Shown here piece after piece: positions 45,487 to 56,800 of a DNA stretch of 64,000 nt. The position numbers were made by a program, and so were the translations under genes. This DNA comes from Phaseolus vulgaris (lineage: Eukaryota > Streptophyta > Magnoliopsida > Fabales > Fabaceae), in the NCBI RefSeq assembly GCF_000499845.2, contig NC_023750.2:10121599-10185598 (forward strand), given 5' to 3'. The notes under the pieces are model-generated. The model ran no database searches, had not been told where the DNA came from, and was given only the letters and a program-made list of their open reading frames with translations. Position 1 is the stretch's first letter, and each line of letters begins with the position of its first letter.

Positions 45487-46615
45487 GCCTCTTCGCCTCG
45501 CCATGCTCGACTCGAGGCTGGGGGCTGTGTACTAGTCGAACGTGCTCGGGGCTCGACCTAAGCACTTAAGCGCATTATCCTGACCCACCTAGTCTATAAG
45601 GACCAAAATACTTAACTCGTCCCAAAATAATGATAAGCCCAATAACGCGTCAAGTAGTCGCCCCAAACTGCTGGCAAGACATATTAAAAATGAAATTGAA
45701 ATAAAAACAGTTGAATGAATAATTGAATCAGTTAGAAATAGATATTTACTTTGAAATTCGATGAAAATAAATAGTTAGAGATAATGTTTTACCTGCACCC
45801 CTAAAATAAAGGGATATATTGAAAAAATATTTTTATGTTTATGAACTCTTGAAGGGAGATCTTTGAATGCTATAACAGGGCCACAAGACCCTGAACAACA
45901 GGAAGTTCAATTTGATACACTACTAACTATAATCATAATTATATGCTCTCACTAAGTTGATCGTCAGAGTCTTGTTAATAGGTGAAGCTCCTCTCACTGT
46001 GAATTATAAGCATCTCAAAGCAGCAACAACAAGAAAGGAAAAATGGCCCAGAATCCACCACCAAGACCCGATACAGGTCAGTCGGCGAGAACATTGGGCG
46101 CACCGTGGGGCCAGGTAAACAATGATCCCACTAACGCGTTAAATTCTGAGACGCAAAGCACCGAGTAACTCGATGCAATGAGGAACACTAAACAAAGAAT
46201 GCAAGTACTTGAAGGGGATGAGGTCCCAACCTTACAACAAATCATGGAGACCATGAGTGCTCTCCGGCAGGAAAATGAAGAATATCGACAAGAGTAAGAA
46301 CGAATTCGAGAAGAAGCCCGAGCCGAGCAGGAACAACTAAGAGAAGAAGCTGGAGCAGATCAAGTTCACCTTCGAGAGAAAACACGACTTAATCAAGCAC
46401 GCCTTATGGAGGAAATCAAGGCCTCTCGAAGAATCATGGCAGAACACACACAAGCTAATGAGGAGTTATGCAAAGCCAATGAGCACTTGCAGCGGAACAT
46501 GCACCGACATGGTCGACGCCACGTTTGAGCACGTTCCCCAAACATATCCTCGAGAGATTACCCCAAGCCGTTCTCGCAACAAATATGGAAGAACCCATAC
46601 CGCCTCACTATATTA
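45487..46615 (+). mobile_element. Tat/Ogre-type Gypsy fragment: PPT, LTR, PBS and start of gag
   Basis: After the LINE breaks off, GAGGCTGGGGGCTG (a polypurine tract) leads into an LTR that starts TGTACTAGTC at 45528. The LTR ends AGAACA at about 46093. There a TTGGGCGCACCGTGGGGCC stretch resembles the Tat-lineage primer binding site. A plus-strand gag with several stops follows: a helical region rich in Glu/Arg and, at the end, QQIMEEPIPPHY. It is cut at 46616 by the LTR of a Copia element. A PPT directly before an LTR that is itself followed by a PBS suggests a tandem or recombinant structure. Confidence 0.65.
45528..46093 (+). repeat. LTR of the Tat/Ogre-type fragment
   Basis: The limits are set by the polypurine tract before TGTAC and by the primer-binding-site-like sequence after AGAACA. 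The first bases TGTAC equal those of the 3' LTR of the large Tat element on its coding strand. No partner LTR is in the window, so the ends are provisional. Confidence 0.5.
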
Positions 46616-47756
46616 TGTTAGAATAGATGGCTTTGAACTAGAGGGGGGTGAATTGTTTAAAGAGGATTTTCGTAAACTTTTAAAACAAGAATGAAATTAT
46701 CTAGAGAAACAATTGATTCAGAAATTCAGTTTGCCAAAACAGCAAGCAAAAGCTGCAGTACCAGAAAAACAATCGGTTGTTTCGCAGAAACAATCGGTTG
46801 TTTATACCAACAAACAACAAAATAAAACTGAATTTAAAGAGTTAGAGATAGAGAGATTGTACACAATTGTTTATACTAGTTCACTCCAAACCCAGAGCTA
46901 CATCCAGTCTTCTCAGAAACCCTGAGGAAATCCAGTAAGCAATCACACCTTGATCACTTACACAACGACCAAGAGACCTTGAACACCTCAAGACACACAC
47001 TTTTATTGGAAAACACACCAACACTAAGATTGCTAATCTTGATCCCCTCAAGAACACACAGCCAATCTCAGCAAACACAGAAACGAAACTTGTTTAACAG
47101 AGTACAAGGATTACACTTGTTACAGAAGATAATCTGATATCAATACAAGCAGAATCCTATTCCATACACTTTGATCAATCACAAACTCTTAGCAATCTCA
47201 GCTCTTTGAAAAACTCAAAAACTCTTAGCAAAAACTTGTCAAAGATTAAAGATCAAAATTGTTTTTCTGAATACATTCAAAGATGTAGTTTGTTATCAAA
47301 TCGTAACAAACTCTTAAATTGCATTTAAAGATTGGTCAAAGCATTTAATGACTGGAGTGTAAGCAGTTAAAACATTTAAAGCTCAGTCAAAGATAAAGCA
47401 GTTTTTCTGTTATGGTCCCAAAACAAACAATCAGTTGTTTCCTCAAATCAATCGGTTGTTTTGGTTCTTAACAGTTCAACCATTTTAAAAACAGTTTTCA
47501 ATCTTTTTCTCAAAACACCTAAGTATAATCGGTTGTTTCGACAAAACAATCGGTTGTTTTAACTTAGTTTGAAAACATTTTACTTTCAGAAAGATTGAGA
47601 ATGCCTATGCTTTAGATTTAATCAAAGGGTGGATTACAACACTTAAACTACCCTAGAAGTATACTAAACCAGCACAGGAACACCAAGCACAACCAAGGCT
47701 TACACATCCTTCAAAGGGTTTGGATTCTTCAAAACATGAACACCATTGGTTCAACA
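46616..47756 (-). repeat. 3' LTR of the Sirevirus-like Copia element
   Basis: The 1141-bp LTR begins TGTTAGAATA and ends TTCAACA. It is the same family as the solo LTRs at 21008 and 36831. The polypurine tract beside it fixes it as the 3' LTR of a minus-strand element. The five bases before it are TATTA; the matching duplication would lie outside the window. Confidence 0.85.
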
Positions 47757-47776
47757 ATCTCCCCCTATTTGATGAA
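47757..47776 (-). promoter_or_regulatory. Polypurine tract of the Copia element
   Basis: On the minus strand the bases directly before the 3' LTR read ATCAAATAGGGGGAGAT, a typical Copia plus-strand primer site. Confidence 0.85.
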
Positions 47777-48147
47777 GACAAATCCCTGATGCTTGTGTTG
47801 TACCTGATTGAATCTGAAGCAGTTCCTGCAAAATACAGTTTTGAACAAAGCATAGAACTTCTGATATTTGGTTAGCACAGATAAACAGTAATAAACTTCA
47901 GAGCTAAATATCAGAAAATATTACTCATCCCAAACTGTTTTAACAAATAAAAAAAACAGAAACTTAAACACAACATATATCTCCCCCTATTTGTCTTCAC
48001 AAATAGACAAAGAGAAGAGATAAAACAAGATATTGTTTTGATTACATCAGAATTAAAGCAGCAACAACAGAAAGAAAGAAATTTAAAAACCAGATATAAC
48101 CACCAAAAACAATCGATTGTTTCGATAACCAATCGGTTGTTTTTCCT

Positions 48148-48323
48148 TCATTCTTCTTTATCAGCAAACTGAAGATCAAAGATTTGGTTCTGGACAGCTT
48201 CAATCTGTTCATCCAGAGTCATGAATTGTGCATCCATGTTATCAAACCTGGTGTCAATCCTTTGGAAATTACTCACATAAAGAACATGGAGGCTCCTTTG
48301 ATTTTCAGCAAAGCTATCAAGCC
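48148..48323 (-). pseudogene. C-terminal end of the Copia accessory (envelope-position) ORF
   Basis: From the Tat insertion point the frame runs LDSFAENQRSLHVLY to a stop at 48148. It contains a heptad-like stretch (RIDTRFDNMDAQFMTLDEQI) suggesting a coiled coil. It continues in frame the ORF broken off at 59856. The two parts are separated only by the 11.5-kb Tat element and its AAGCC duplication. Confidence 0.75.
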
Positions 48324-49215
48324 TGATCCTGCCTGTTGACCAGAACGCTGGAGATTTGCCTCGTCTAACTTGGATCGACGTATGCGCCGCGTTTGCCTCC
48401 ATCCTTCGCCGCGATCCACCTCAAGAACCTGCAAAAGAACAGAACGGCGCCGCTGCGGCCGATCGCACTCCAACGCCCAAGTCAGTGACCGAACCACCAA
48501 TTACTAAGAGTAACACTCAAGAACTCTCAAGGAACTGTGAACCAGTTCTCTCTCAGTATACTCAAGAACTCGCAAGCGTAAAAAAGACAATCTGAACGTG
48601 CGTACCTCAGAAGTTCGTTGGGAAACTCTTATATACCTGGACACTTTCTCTCTCCTGGCAGTTACACACCTGGACACGTGGCTCGCATCCAGCTGTACAC
48701 GTGCCATCATCTGGAGCCTCCTTGACTTGGGCGCTGCTTCTGACTCTCTTTTGGCTAAGTTACTTATGCATGATACTACTCAGTGCATAGTTGCCTTGGA
48801 GCGCGATCTCTTCTGGATTGGCGAGTTCGGGCGCCTTCGTACACACCTTCCCTGTGGTCTCGCCGGCCGCCTTCATAATCTGCACCACCTGTTCCACCGT
48901 TTATGCCCGAGTAAGCTGTCCCCCGACCTCATCCTCTGGCCAGCTGGGAAGCATCCATCTGCCTTTATCTTCGGCGATGTCCTTGCTTTGGCGATCTATA
49001 ACCACTTGGTCGCCTGGATTCATATCTGGCGACTTCACCTTCAACTTGGTGATCGCCGGTATTGGTGTGATGGAGATCGGAGCACGCCAACTTAATAACT
49101 GGCGACTACACGAGCCCCCCGACTTCCTTCCCCTCTGCCAGCCAGGCGTACCATCCAACACGCCTATATCACAGCTCGACGCCACGTCATTACTTCCGAC
49201 TACCAGGGCGGTACA
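48324..49215 (-). repeat. 3' LTR of the Tat element
   Basis: It matches 58986-59850 closely. The main differences are a 27-bp stretch present here near 48898-48924 and small changes around 48440-48470. A minus-strand TATA-like box GTATATAAGAG lies at about 48629-48639. On the coding strand it starts TGTACCGCCC next to the polypurine tract. Confidence 0.9.
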
Positions 49216-49231
49216 CAAGCCCCCCAGTCTT
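49216..49231 (-). promoter_or_regulatory. Polypurine tract of the Tat element
   Basis: The minus strand reads AAGACTGGGGGGCTTG immediately before the 3' LTR. Confidence 0.85.
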
Positions 49232-49569
49232 AAGCGAAGACTTGTCCAGCGAAAAGACTAAAGGAGTCATGTCAATACCGATCTACGTGGCGCTGGCGCA
49301 GAATTCCAAGCGGTTGTACTTTCTGCTTTCCTGACGCTCCACCAAACACTCCTCTGATCGCTCGACACGTGGCTTCATCAACGGTTACCTTTAATTGTCG
49401 TTTGCGCTTCCAAAACCCATTCGAAAAAACCCTTAAACCCATTTCTCTTCTACTATTCCATCACTTCTTCGTCTTCTCAAACGCTTCAAGTTTCTTCTGC
49501 AAAAGCTCACGACGTTCTTCAACCCCCTGAATCATCAACTTCCTTCATTGTTCTTCCGATCATAAAAAG

Positions 49570-49801
49570 GTACTCCCTTTACCTCTTCTGATAATTTCTC
49601 TTGCATTTTAACCGATTCGCATCATCCATTAACTGTCTGGTGCATACTCTGTGGGCTATTTCCTCTATTTCTCCTTTCTCGTAACTTAGGGCTTCGTCTT
49701 CGTTACAACGAACCTTCGTTCGTTCGTTTTTTACCCTTCTTTCACGATCGAGCCAGCCTCTGCAAACCCTGATCACCTTTTCTTTTCTTCTTCCTTTGCA
49801 G
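49570..49801 (+). other. Leader intron of the antisense gene
   Basis: AAAAG|GTACTC at 49569/49570 and a pyrimidine-rich tract (TTTTCTTTTCTTCTTCCTTTGCAG) ending at 49801 make a credible plant intron of 232 bp. It ends eight bases before the ATG at 49810. No transcript evidence is available here. Confidence 0.6.
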
Positions 49802-49809
49802 TTTCCGCG

Positions 49810-52427
49810 ATGGCTCGCTCAAAGATCACCCCAAATCCTCCTCCCTCGTCACGAAACCCTTCATCTCAAGCACACAACCCACCGTGAGCACCTGGTGCTT
49901 CTTCTTCCCAGGCTTAGAGGCCTGCACCCTCCCGCCCCAACTTGGCTCAGGCTACTCCGCCCGTCGCCGGAGGAGCCTCCGTTCCTTCCCCAGACTTCAA
50001 AAAATTATACCCATGGGCCACCCCGACCTTCCTGAAGGAAACCTCCTCAGTAAACTCTGCTGGGGCGGTTCTTCGATTGACGAAAGGGGATGAGCCTCAC
50101 CTGTCGTTCCACAAGGAGCACGACGACAAGATGATGGTGCTACCTTGCCCCCCCGACCTGCCAGTGTGCGCCGACGACAAGGGGAACAACGGCGGGTTGT
50201 TCTGCTTCGTATACACCACTTTGTTCAAGAAGGTGAAACTTAGGTTTCCCTTCACTCGCTTCGAAAGAGAGCTACTTACCGAGCTCAACATCGCCGCCGC
50301 CCAGCTCCATCCCAACAGCTGGGCGTTCGTGCGGGCGTTCCAGATAATGTGCGACCATCTGGGGCTGCCAGCGTCAGTGGACGTCTTTCTCTTCCTCTTT
50401 GAAGCCAAACACCCAGGAGATCGCCTGTGGGTGAGTCTTAACAGGATTGCTGGGAGGTCAATCCTTTCTATCTTCCAGCAATCTTACAAAGACTGGAAGG
50501 GCAAGTTTGTCCAGGTGCGCCCAAACGACAAGGACGCCTCACTGCTCGACGGTTTCCCCTTGTATTGGGTAAACAAGGGGACTAAGGAGTCCAAAGGCAG
50601 CTTCAGGAGGCCAAGGAGTCCGGACAGCATGGGTGCTTTGGACAAGGATCTGTGCTTCTTCTGGAAAAGCGTGGCAGACGCCAACATTACCTTCCTCACC
50701 ACCACGCTCATCTCCTTCGAGTTCTTCGAAGATCAACTCGAAGTTCGCATAGGTTAGAACTCACCTCAACGTCTAAGTCATCACCTTGACATTACCTCTG
50801 CTAACTGTTTCTGGGCGTCTTGTGTGTTGTGCACAAGACTTTGGTCTTATTTTCTGCATCACTCATCTGCTTTTGCTGCATACGTGACTTATGTGTTTAC
50901 CTTCCTCTCTAAACTAACCCATGTACCTTTGCATTATGCAGATCGTATGTTGGGCCAGGGAAAATTAGCTGAACTGAGGGCGCTCGCCCAAGCCCACGGG
51001 TTGGCATCGGGTTCCCAGACCGTGCCAAACTCAGTGGTGGAGATCGCCGCCGCACAGGGCAGATCGCCACCCAAAGGCCCAACTCCTCCCGAGGCCCAGC
51101 CCGCCCAACAGCAGCGCAAAAAGCTTATCCTCAGGAAACCAAAGAGGAAAGCTCCCCAAGTAGTCCATGAGGAAGAGGAAGAAGACGATGAGGTGACTGA
51201 AGATGGCCTCATCACCAAGAAGAAGAGGGTGGCGCCTTCTTCACCATCTGCTCCACCTCCTCCTCCAACATCAACACCACCTTCCACACCCGCTCCGCCT
51301 CCAACACTGCTTCCTCCACCAGCTCCCACCTCGCCAGTCCAAGCGGTTCCTCTGGCGTCCGCATTTCCTGTGGTTGAGGCCCCCGAGCCTAACTTCATGG
51401 AGAACCCCCGAGCGCCTCCACGCCTTATGTATCAGCTGGAAGGGGTCCTCCTTCAAACGCCTCAACTGCAAACGCTGCACCAGTCGGGGATGAAGGTGCT
51501 CAGCACTCTCCAATCCTTATTACTGAATCCCCGACGTCGCCACCACGCCAAGAAGCACCCAAAGAACAACCAACTCAAGAAGGTGGCGGCGAGAACCAAC
51601 AACAAGCCCACCCGGTGCCTCCACAAGCAAACCTCTCTCTTGAGGTCAAGAGGGTGTGGGAGCCCTTCTCGGCAAAACTGAAGATGATGGCGGAGGATTT
51701 CCCCTCCATCATATCTAAAGCTGTGGAGAGTTCCACCAAGAAGCTCCAGGATGACCTCTTCGCACTCCGAACTGAGAATAGCACCATAAGGATTGAGGCG
51801 GAGAGGTTATCCTGCAATCTAACACTCGCCGAGATCGAACACTCCCGAGTTGAAGATGCTATGAGCACCGAGCTCCGGGTGGCACGCAAGGAGGCCACCG
51901 ATCTACGCCATAAGGTGCAGCTCTTGGCTCAAGAGAAGATTGAGCTGGAGAGCAAGCTGGTACCTTATCGCGTCAAAGTGGCTGATCTGGAGGCGTTGAT
52001 CAAAGCTGACGCCGCCAAGGTAAAGAACCTCGAGAAAAGGTCAGCCGATCGGGAGGTCTTCTTGGGGAAGGTGGAGAAAGAAAGAGACGACACCGTGGCC
52101 AAGCTCGCTGAAGCCAACGAAGAAAACGGGAAGATCGCCGCAGAACTGGCCCAGGTGCAGGCAGAATCCAAGAAGGTTGCTGAAGACCTTCTTCAAGCTC
52201 GGGAAACCATTGAAGAACTTAAGAAACAAGCTGAAGAGCTGAAGCAGCAGAACGAGGGGCTAAAGAAACAGATCGAAGAACTTGAGCTGAGCTCTGCCCA
52301 GATTCTTGCTGCTGGATTCGAGGCCGCCCGGGAACAGTTCGCCTGCCTGTATCCCGATTTAGATCTTACCATGGTGTCCCTCAACAACGAGGTGGTGGAC
52401 AGGAAGGTTGTTCCTTCTGAAGATTGA
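49810..52427 (+). pseudogene. Antisense spliced gene of the Tat element (putative gypsy-type transposon domain plus coiled coil)
   Basis: It lies on the strand opposite to gag-pol. A leader intron (GT at 49570, AG at 49801) precedes the ATG at 49810. Exon 2 runs to 50752, a 189-bp GT-AG intron follows, and exon 3 runs from 50942 to the stop at 52427. The first coding exon has a domain of the putative gypsy-type transposon family (FPFTRFERELLTELNIA, then NSWAFVRAFQIMCDHLG). Exon 3 has a basic segment (KKLILRKPKRKAP, ITKKKRV) resembling nuclear localisation signals, an acidic run, a Pro-rich linker and a long Glu/Lys/Ala coiled coil. Two in-frame stops (49885, 49915) lie in the leader, and a one-base slip at the C5 run 51405-51409 separates linker from coiled coil. 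Antisense ORFs are known in Tat elements; their function is not established. Confidence 0.8.
50753..50941 (+). other. Internal intron of the antisense gene
   Basis: The donor is ATAG|GTTAGA and the acceptor TTATGCAG|AT. The intron is T-rich, and joining at these sites keeps the reading frame from the transposon-family domain into the basic/Pro-rich part. Length is 189 bp. Confidence 0.75.
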
Positions 52428-53028
52428 TTGCTTCCCTCCATCCATGATTCTTATGCTTCTCCCTACACATAATTGTAATAGACTTTCCCTTTTTCTGTAT
52501 ATGTACCTTGAACTGATGTTTTACATTATGATAAAGCCTTTGCGCTTCTTCTTATAACTTCTTTGTCTGCTTTATCTCTTCTTGTATAATTTTACTTCAT
52601 AGAAATTAACTTAGTAATTTCGTAAGCGCAAATATATACTTAACTGCTTCGAACCGCCGACTTTCGAACAATAACACTCTAATAACTTGTAATTTCAAGG
52701 TAACGAACCTTAGCGTAAAATCGCTCTTCAAATAACGAACTCCAACTCAACTAATGGCTCAAGACACAGCTCACCCGATCTGCCTCATGAAAACGGGTCT
52801 TGACTTTCTCGCCATTGTTTGCATTTTTTCTAGTCGCCAAAGACTCTTGGCGATATCAGCCTCCTCCTGGCTTCACAACTTGGGCATTGTTCCTTTATCT
52901 GGGGGTAGAGGCGCCTTTCGGATCCTTCTCTACCTCCCTGAGCTTCAGAACAAAAGACCGGGTGGCTAGGCGTTCTCTTCGAACCTACCCTAGCCACCCT
53001 CCAAACTTCTTCCACCCTTCACACCATA
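52428..53028. other. Tat element, untranslated stretch after the antisense gene
   Basis: T-rich 3' flank of the antisense gene, followed by sequence related to the tandem repeats. I see no gene in it. Confidence 0.5.
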
Positions 53029-53249
53029 CCTGAACTCGTTCAAGACGAGAAGGATTTTCTCTTGCCTGAACCCGCTCATCGGCGAGAAGGTCTTTAACTC
53101 GCCTGAACTCGCTCGTCGGCGAGAAGGTCTTTAACTCGCCTGAACTCGCTCGTCGGCGAGAAGGTCTTTAACTCGCCTGAACTCGCTCGTCGGCGAGAAG
53201 GTCTTTAACTCGCCTGAACTCGCTCGTCGGCGAGAAGGTCTTTAACTCG
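53029..53249. repeat. 37-bp tandem repeat, six copies
   Basis: Units start at 53029 (diverged, 36 bp), 53065, 53102, 53139, 53176 and 53213. The core of each is CTCGTCGGCGAGAAGGTCTT preceded by CCTGAACTCG. Units 3 to 6 are identical or nearly so. Each unit contains the short palindrome CTCGTCGGCGAG (imperfect). Single diverged units recur at about 53445-53485. There are no spacers between units. Confidence 0.9.
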
Positions 53250-53441
53250 TGCCTCTACATTGCCCTAGGGGGTACATCTTCTCTCCCCAGAAACACTGAG
53301 GACTTTTTGCTAGTGCCTGTACATTGCCCCAGGGGTTACATCTCCTCTCCCCCAGAAACACTGAGGACTTTTTGCTGGTGCCTCTACATTTCCCCAGGGG
53401 TTACATCTCCTCTCCCTCAGAAACACTGAGGACTTTTTGCT
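53249..53441. repeat. 64/65-bp tandem repeat, three copies
   Basis: Units start at 53249, 53313 and 53378. Each has GTGCCTCTACATTGCCC, a G-rich patch, and AAACACTGAGGACTTTTTGCT at the end. The block follows the 37-bp repeats directly. A GAGGACTTTAACT-type phrase recurs further to about 53600. Confidence 0.9.
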
Positions 53442-53850
53442 CTTCCTCGCCTGCACTCGCTCGACGGCGAGGAGGTCTTTATCTCTCCTCAGGACGCGCG
53501 AGGGCGTTGAGGTCTTTTAACTGGTGCCTCCGATCGCCGAAAGACGATGAGGACTTTAACTTTAACTAATGCCGCCAATCGCCGAAAGACGATGGGGACT
53601 TAGAAACTTTCTAGAAAGCATGCAATATATCTTTAACTTGCCTTAAATCACATATAAGTGACAAGGTCTTTCTTCAAAACTTTCGGAAAATAACAAGCAT
53701 GAAATCTAAACAACTTTAAGCTTCGAAAACTCTTCTTTACTGGGTGGCCTCATTAAAAACCCTCCTTAGGGGAAAAAGAGTGCCCCCTTCAAACTGTTTT
53801 AACAGAAACATTGTAATATAACTTCGCGTTTGTCTGTACTTACAAAGTTC
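53442..53850. other. Tat element, untranslated stretch between the repeats and pol
   Basis: It holds diverged single repeat units (GCCGAAAGACGATG twice, GAGGTCTTTA twice) and AT-rich sequence. No gene is seen. Confidence 0.5.
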
Positions 53851-56800
53851 TTAACTGTAATATAACTTGAGGTGCGTGGCCTTCCAAGTGCGAGGAATAG
53901 TCCCTCCTTCCAATGTTTCTAAGCGGTAGGCGCCGTTCCCGAGCGCCTCGGTTATTCTGAACGGTCCCGTCCACTTAGGCGACAGCTTATTCTCCATCTC
54001 GTACTGGTGGGCTTTCCTCATCACCAGGTCGCCCTCTCTGAACTGTCTTGGCATCATCTTCGAGTTATATCTTCGTTCAATCCTTCTCTTCACCGCCTCA
54101 GCTTTCAATCTCGCCTCTTCCCTGACCTCATCCAGTAGGTCCAGGTTCAACCTTCTCTCCTCATTCGAGTCTTCCTCCACGAAGTTCTGGAATCTCGGCG
54201 AGCTCTCCTGGATCTCTACTGGAATCATTGCGTCGCACCCATAGACCAAGCTGAACGGGGTCTCATGGGTTCCAGACTGCTCGGTGGTGTGGTACGCCCA
54301 AACTATACGGGGTACCTCCTCAGCACATGACGCCATCCGCCAGGCATCGCTTGTACTGTGTTACCCAGGTGTCTGACTCATGCGTAGCGCAGACCTGCGT
54401 CATGTTCACCCTCTCCCCCCGACATGCTCTTATTCTTGGCGACCTCAAAGTCTCTTGAGTCAGGGACCTATGACTTCTCGCCGCTTTCTCCGTCGACTTG
54501 CTTATCTGAAGAACCAGGTGATCTGCCACAAATGCTCTCGGCGTCTTCAGAGTTTCTTGAATCACCGTCCTCTGCCTACCCCCCTTGCCTGAACTGGCGA
54601 GCTTAGCTAGCAAGTCAGCTCGGGCATTCTGCTCTCTGGGCACATGCACCACTTCAAAGGAGGCAAAGGAACTCTTCAATTCCTGTACATACTCCAGGTA
54701 AGCCGCCATTTGTGGATCTTTAGCCTGGAACTCGCCTGTTACTTGTCCCGTGACCAACAGCGAGTCACTCTTAGCCATCAGCACCCTGGCTCCCATCTCC
54801 TTAGCCAGCAAGATACCGGCGATCAGCGCCTCGTATTCTGCTTGATTATTGCTGGCCTTGAAGGCAAACCTCAAGGATTGTTCGATCAGCACGTCGTTGG
54901 GTCCCTCCAAGATGACTCCAGCACCGCTACCCTGCTGGTTCGACGACCCGTCCACCGAAAGCACCCAACGGAAATCATCCCCCTCAACTCGTGCTGCTTC
55001 AGACGAGAGCTCGACCACGAAATCTGCGAAGATCTGCCCCTTGATCGGGCCTCGGGGCTCATACTTAATATCAAACTCCGACAGCTCCACTGCCCACTTC
55101 ACCATCCTCCCAGCCACGTCAGGCTTCTTCAAGACCTTCTGGATGGGCAAGTCGGTCATCACCAATATCGTGAAGCTATGGAAATAGTGGCGTAACCTCC
55201 TCGCCGAAAAGACTACTGCCAGTGCAGCCTTCTCCAGGGCCTGATACCTCGTTTCGGGGCCCTGCAACACCTTACTAACAAAGTAAATGGGTTTTTGAGC
55301 CTGATCTTGGTCCTGGGCGAGCACCGCACTCACCGCCCTCTCAGTTACAGCAAAATACAACCTGAGAGGGGTTCCCACCAGCGGTTTGCACAAAACCGGC
55401 GGGCTCGCCAGATACTCCTTCAGCTTGACGAAGGCTTCCTCACATTCCTTCGTCCAGGCAAACTTGTTATTCCGCCTTAAGCACTGAAAATAGGGATGGC
55501 CCTTCTCTCCGCTAGCTGACACGAAGCGAGACAGGGCGGCCATCCGACCTGTAAGCTGTTGTACTTCCCTCACGGTGGCGAGGCTCCTCATCGCCAAGAT
55601 GGCGGCACACTTATCAGGGTTGGCTTCTATTCCTCTCTTAGTTAAGAGGAAACCCAAGAACTTCCCAGCCTCCACGCCAAAGATGCACTTCTCGGGATTC
55701 AGCTTCAACCTAAACTTGGCGATCGTAGTGAACAACTCCTCCAAGTCCGCAACGTGCTTGCTTTTCTCTGGCGAGGTCACGACCATGTCATCCATGTACG
55801 CTTGCACATTCCTTCCCAGCATTGGTGCAAGTACTCGATCCATCAACCTCTGGTACGTGGCCCCCGCGTTCTTCAGCCCAAACGACATCACCTTGTAGCA
55901 GTAGCACGATCTCTCGGTGGTGAAGGCAGTCTTCTCTTCATCCATGGGATGCATCTTGATCTGGTTATACCCCGAGAAGGCATCCAGGAAACTCAACAAC
56001 TTACACCCTGCCGCACTATCCACCAGGGCGTCTATGCTTGGTAAAGGATATGAGTCCTTCGGGCAAGCCTTATTCAGATCAGTGAAATCGACGTACATGC
56101 GCCATTTCCCATTGCTCTTCTTCACCACCACGACATTGGCCAGCCAATCAGGATACTGCACCTCCCTGATATGGCCTGCGGCGAGGAGTTTCTGTGTTTC
56201 GTCTCTAATCGCCTGCCTCCTCTCCTCATTGAACTTCCTTCTCCTCTGCCGCATTGGTCTCACCAAGTTGTCCATCGCCAAATGATGGCACAAGAAGTCG
56301 GGATCGATCCCGGGCATGTCCGAAGCGGACCATGCAAACGCATCCAGATGCCGCTCTATCACCTTGGCAATCTGGTCCTGGAGCTCAACCTCCAGAGATC
56401 TTCCCAGCTTGAAGATCTTTCCTCCGATCTCTCTCTCGAGCCACTGCTCGACAGGTTTTGGCCTGGTTTCTTTGGCGATCACCGTCCTGGCGATTCCCAG
56501 CTCCCTCGCTTCCTCAGGGCGATTCCTTGCCTCTTCTTCCTCCAGATCGGCGTTCCCCTCCCCTAGCTCAGCATCCACCATTACCACATCTCTTCCGGCG
56601 GTCTCTTCTATTACCGTCGATCTGGGCTTCACACCAGGAGGCGGGGTGGTCGTCACATAACTCACCGACCTCTTGTTCTTCAGGCTATTCTCATAGCACT
56701 TCTTCGCTTCTTTCTGGTCGGACTTGATGGTGATCACCACCCCTTCCATAGACGGCAGCTTCACCTTCATGTGCCGGGTCGACGGTATAGCGCCTATTCT

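Noticed and set aside
48598..49261. Open frames of 105 to 165 codons within the Tat LTR (also at 59259-59908)
   Set aside because: They lie in GC-rich LTR sequence on both strands, differ between the two LTR copies and have no domain.
50824..51681. A host gene coding a Pro-rich protein starting at 50824
   Set aside because: The first 39 codons lie in the intron of the antisense gene. The region sits wholly inside the Tat element and the frame ends where the coiled-coil frame takes over.
53029..53441. Regularly spaced repeats resembling a CRISPR array
   Set aside because: The units are head-to-tail tandem repeats without unique spacers, and the sequence is a plant retrotransposon.
56171..56660. 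Plus-strand open frames opposite Tat pol, also at 54644-55195 and 57569-58051
   Set aside because: They are shadows of the conserved gag-pol frame on the other strand and show no family signature.
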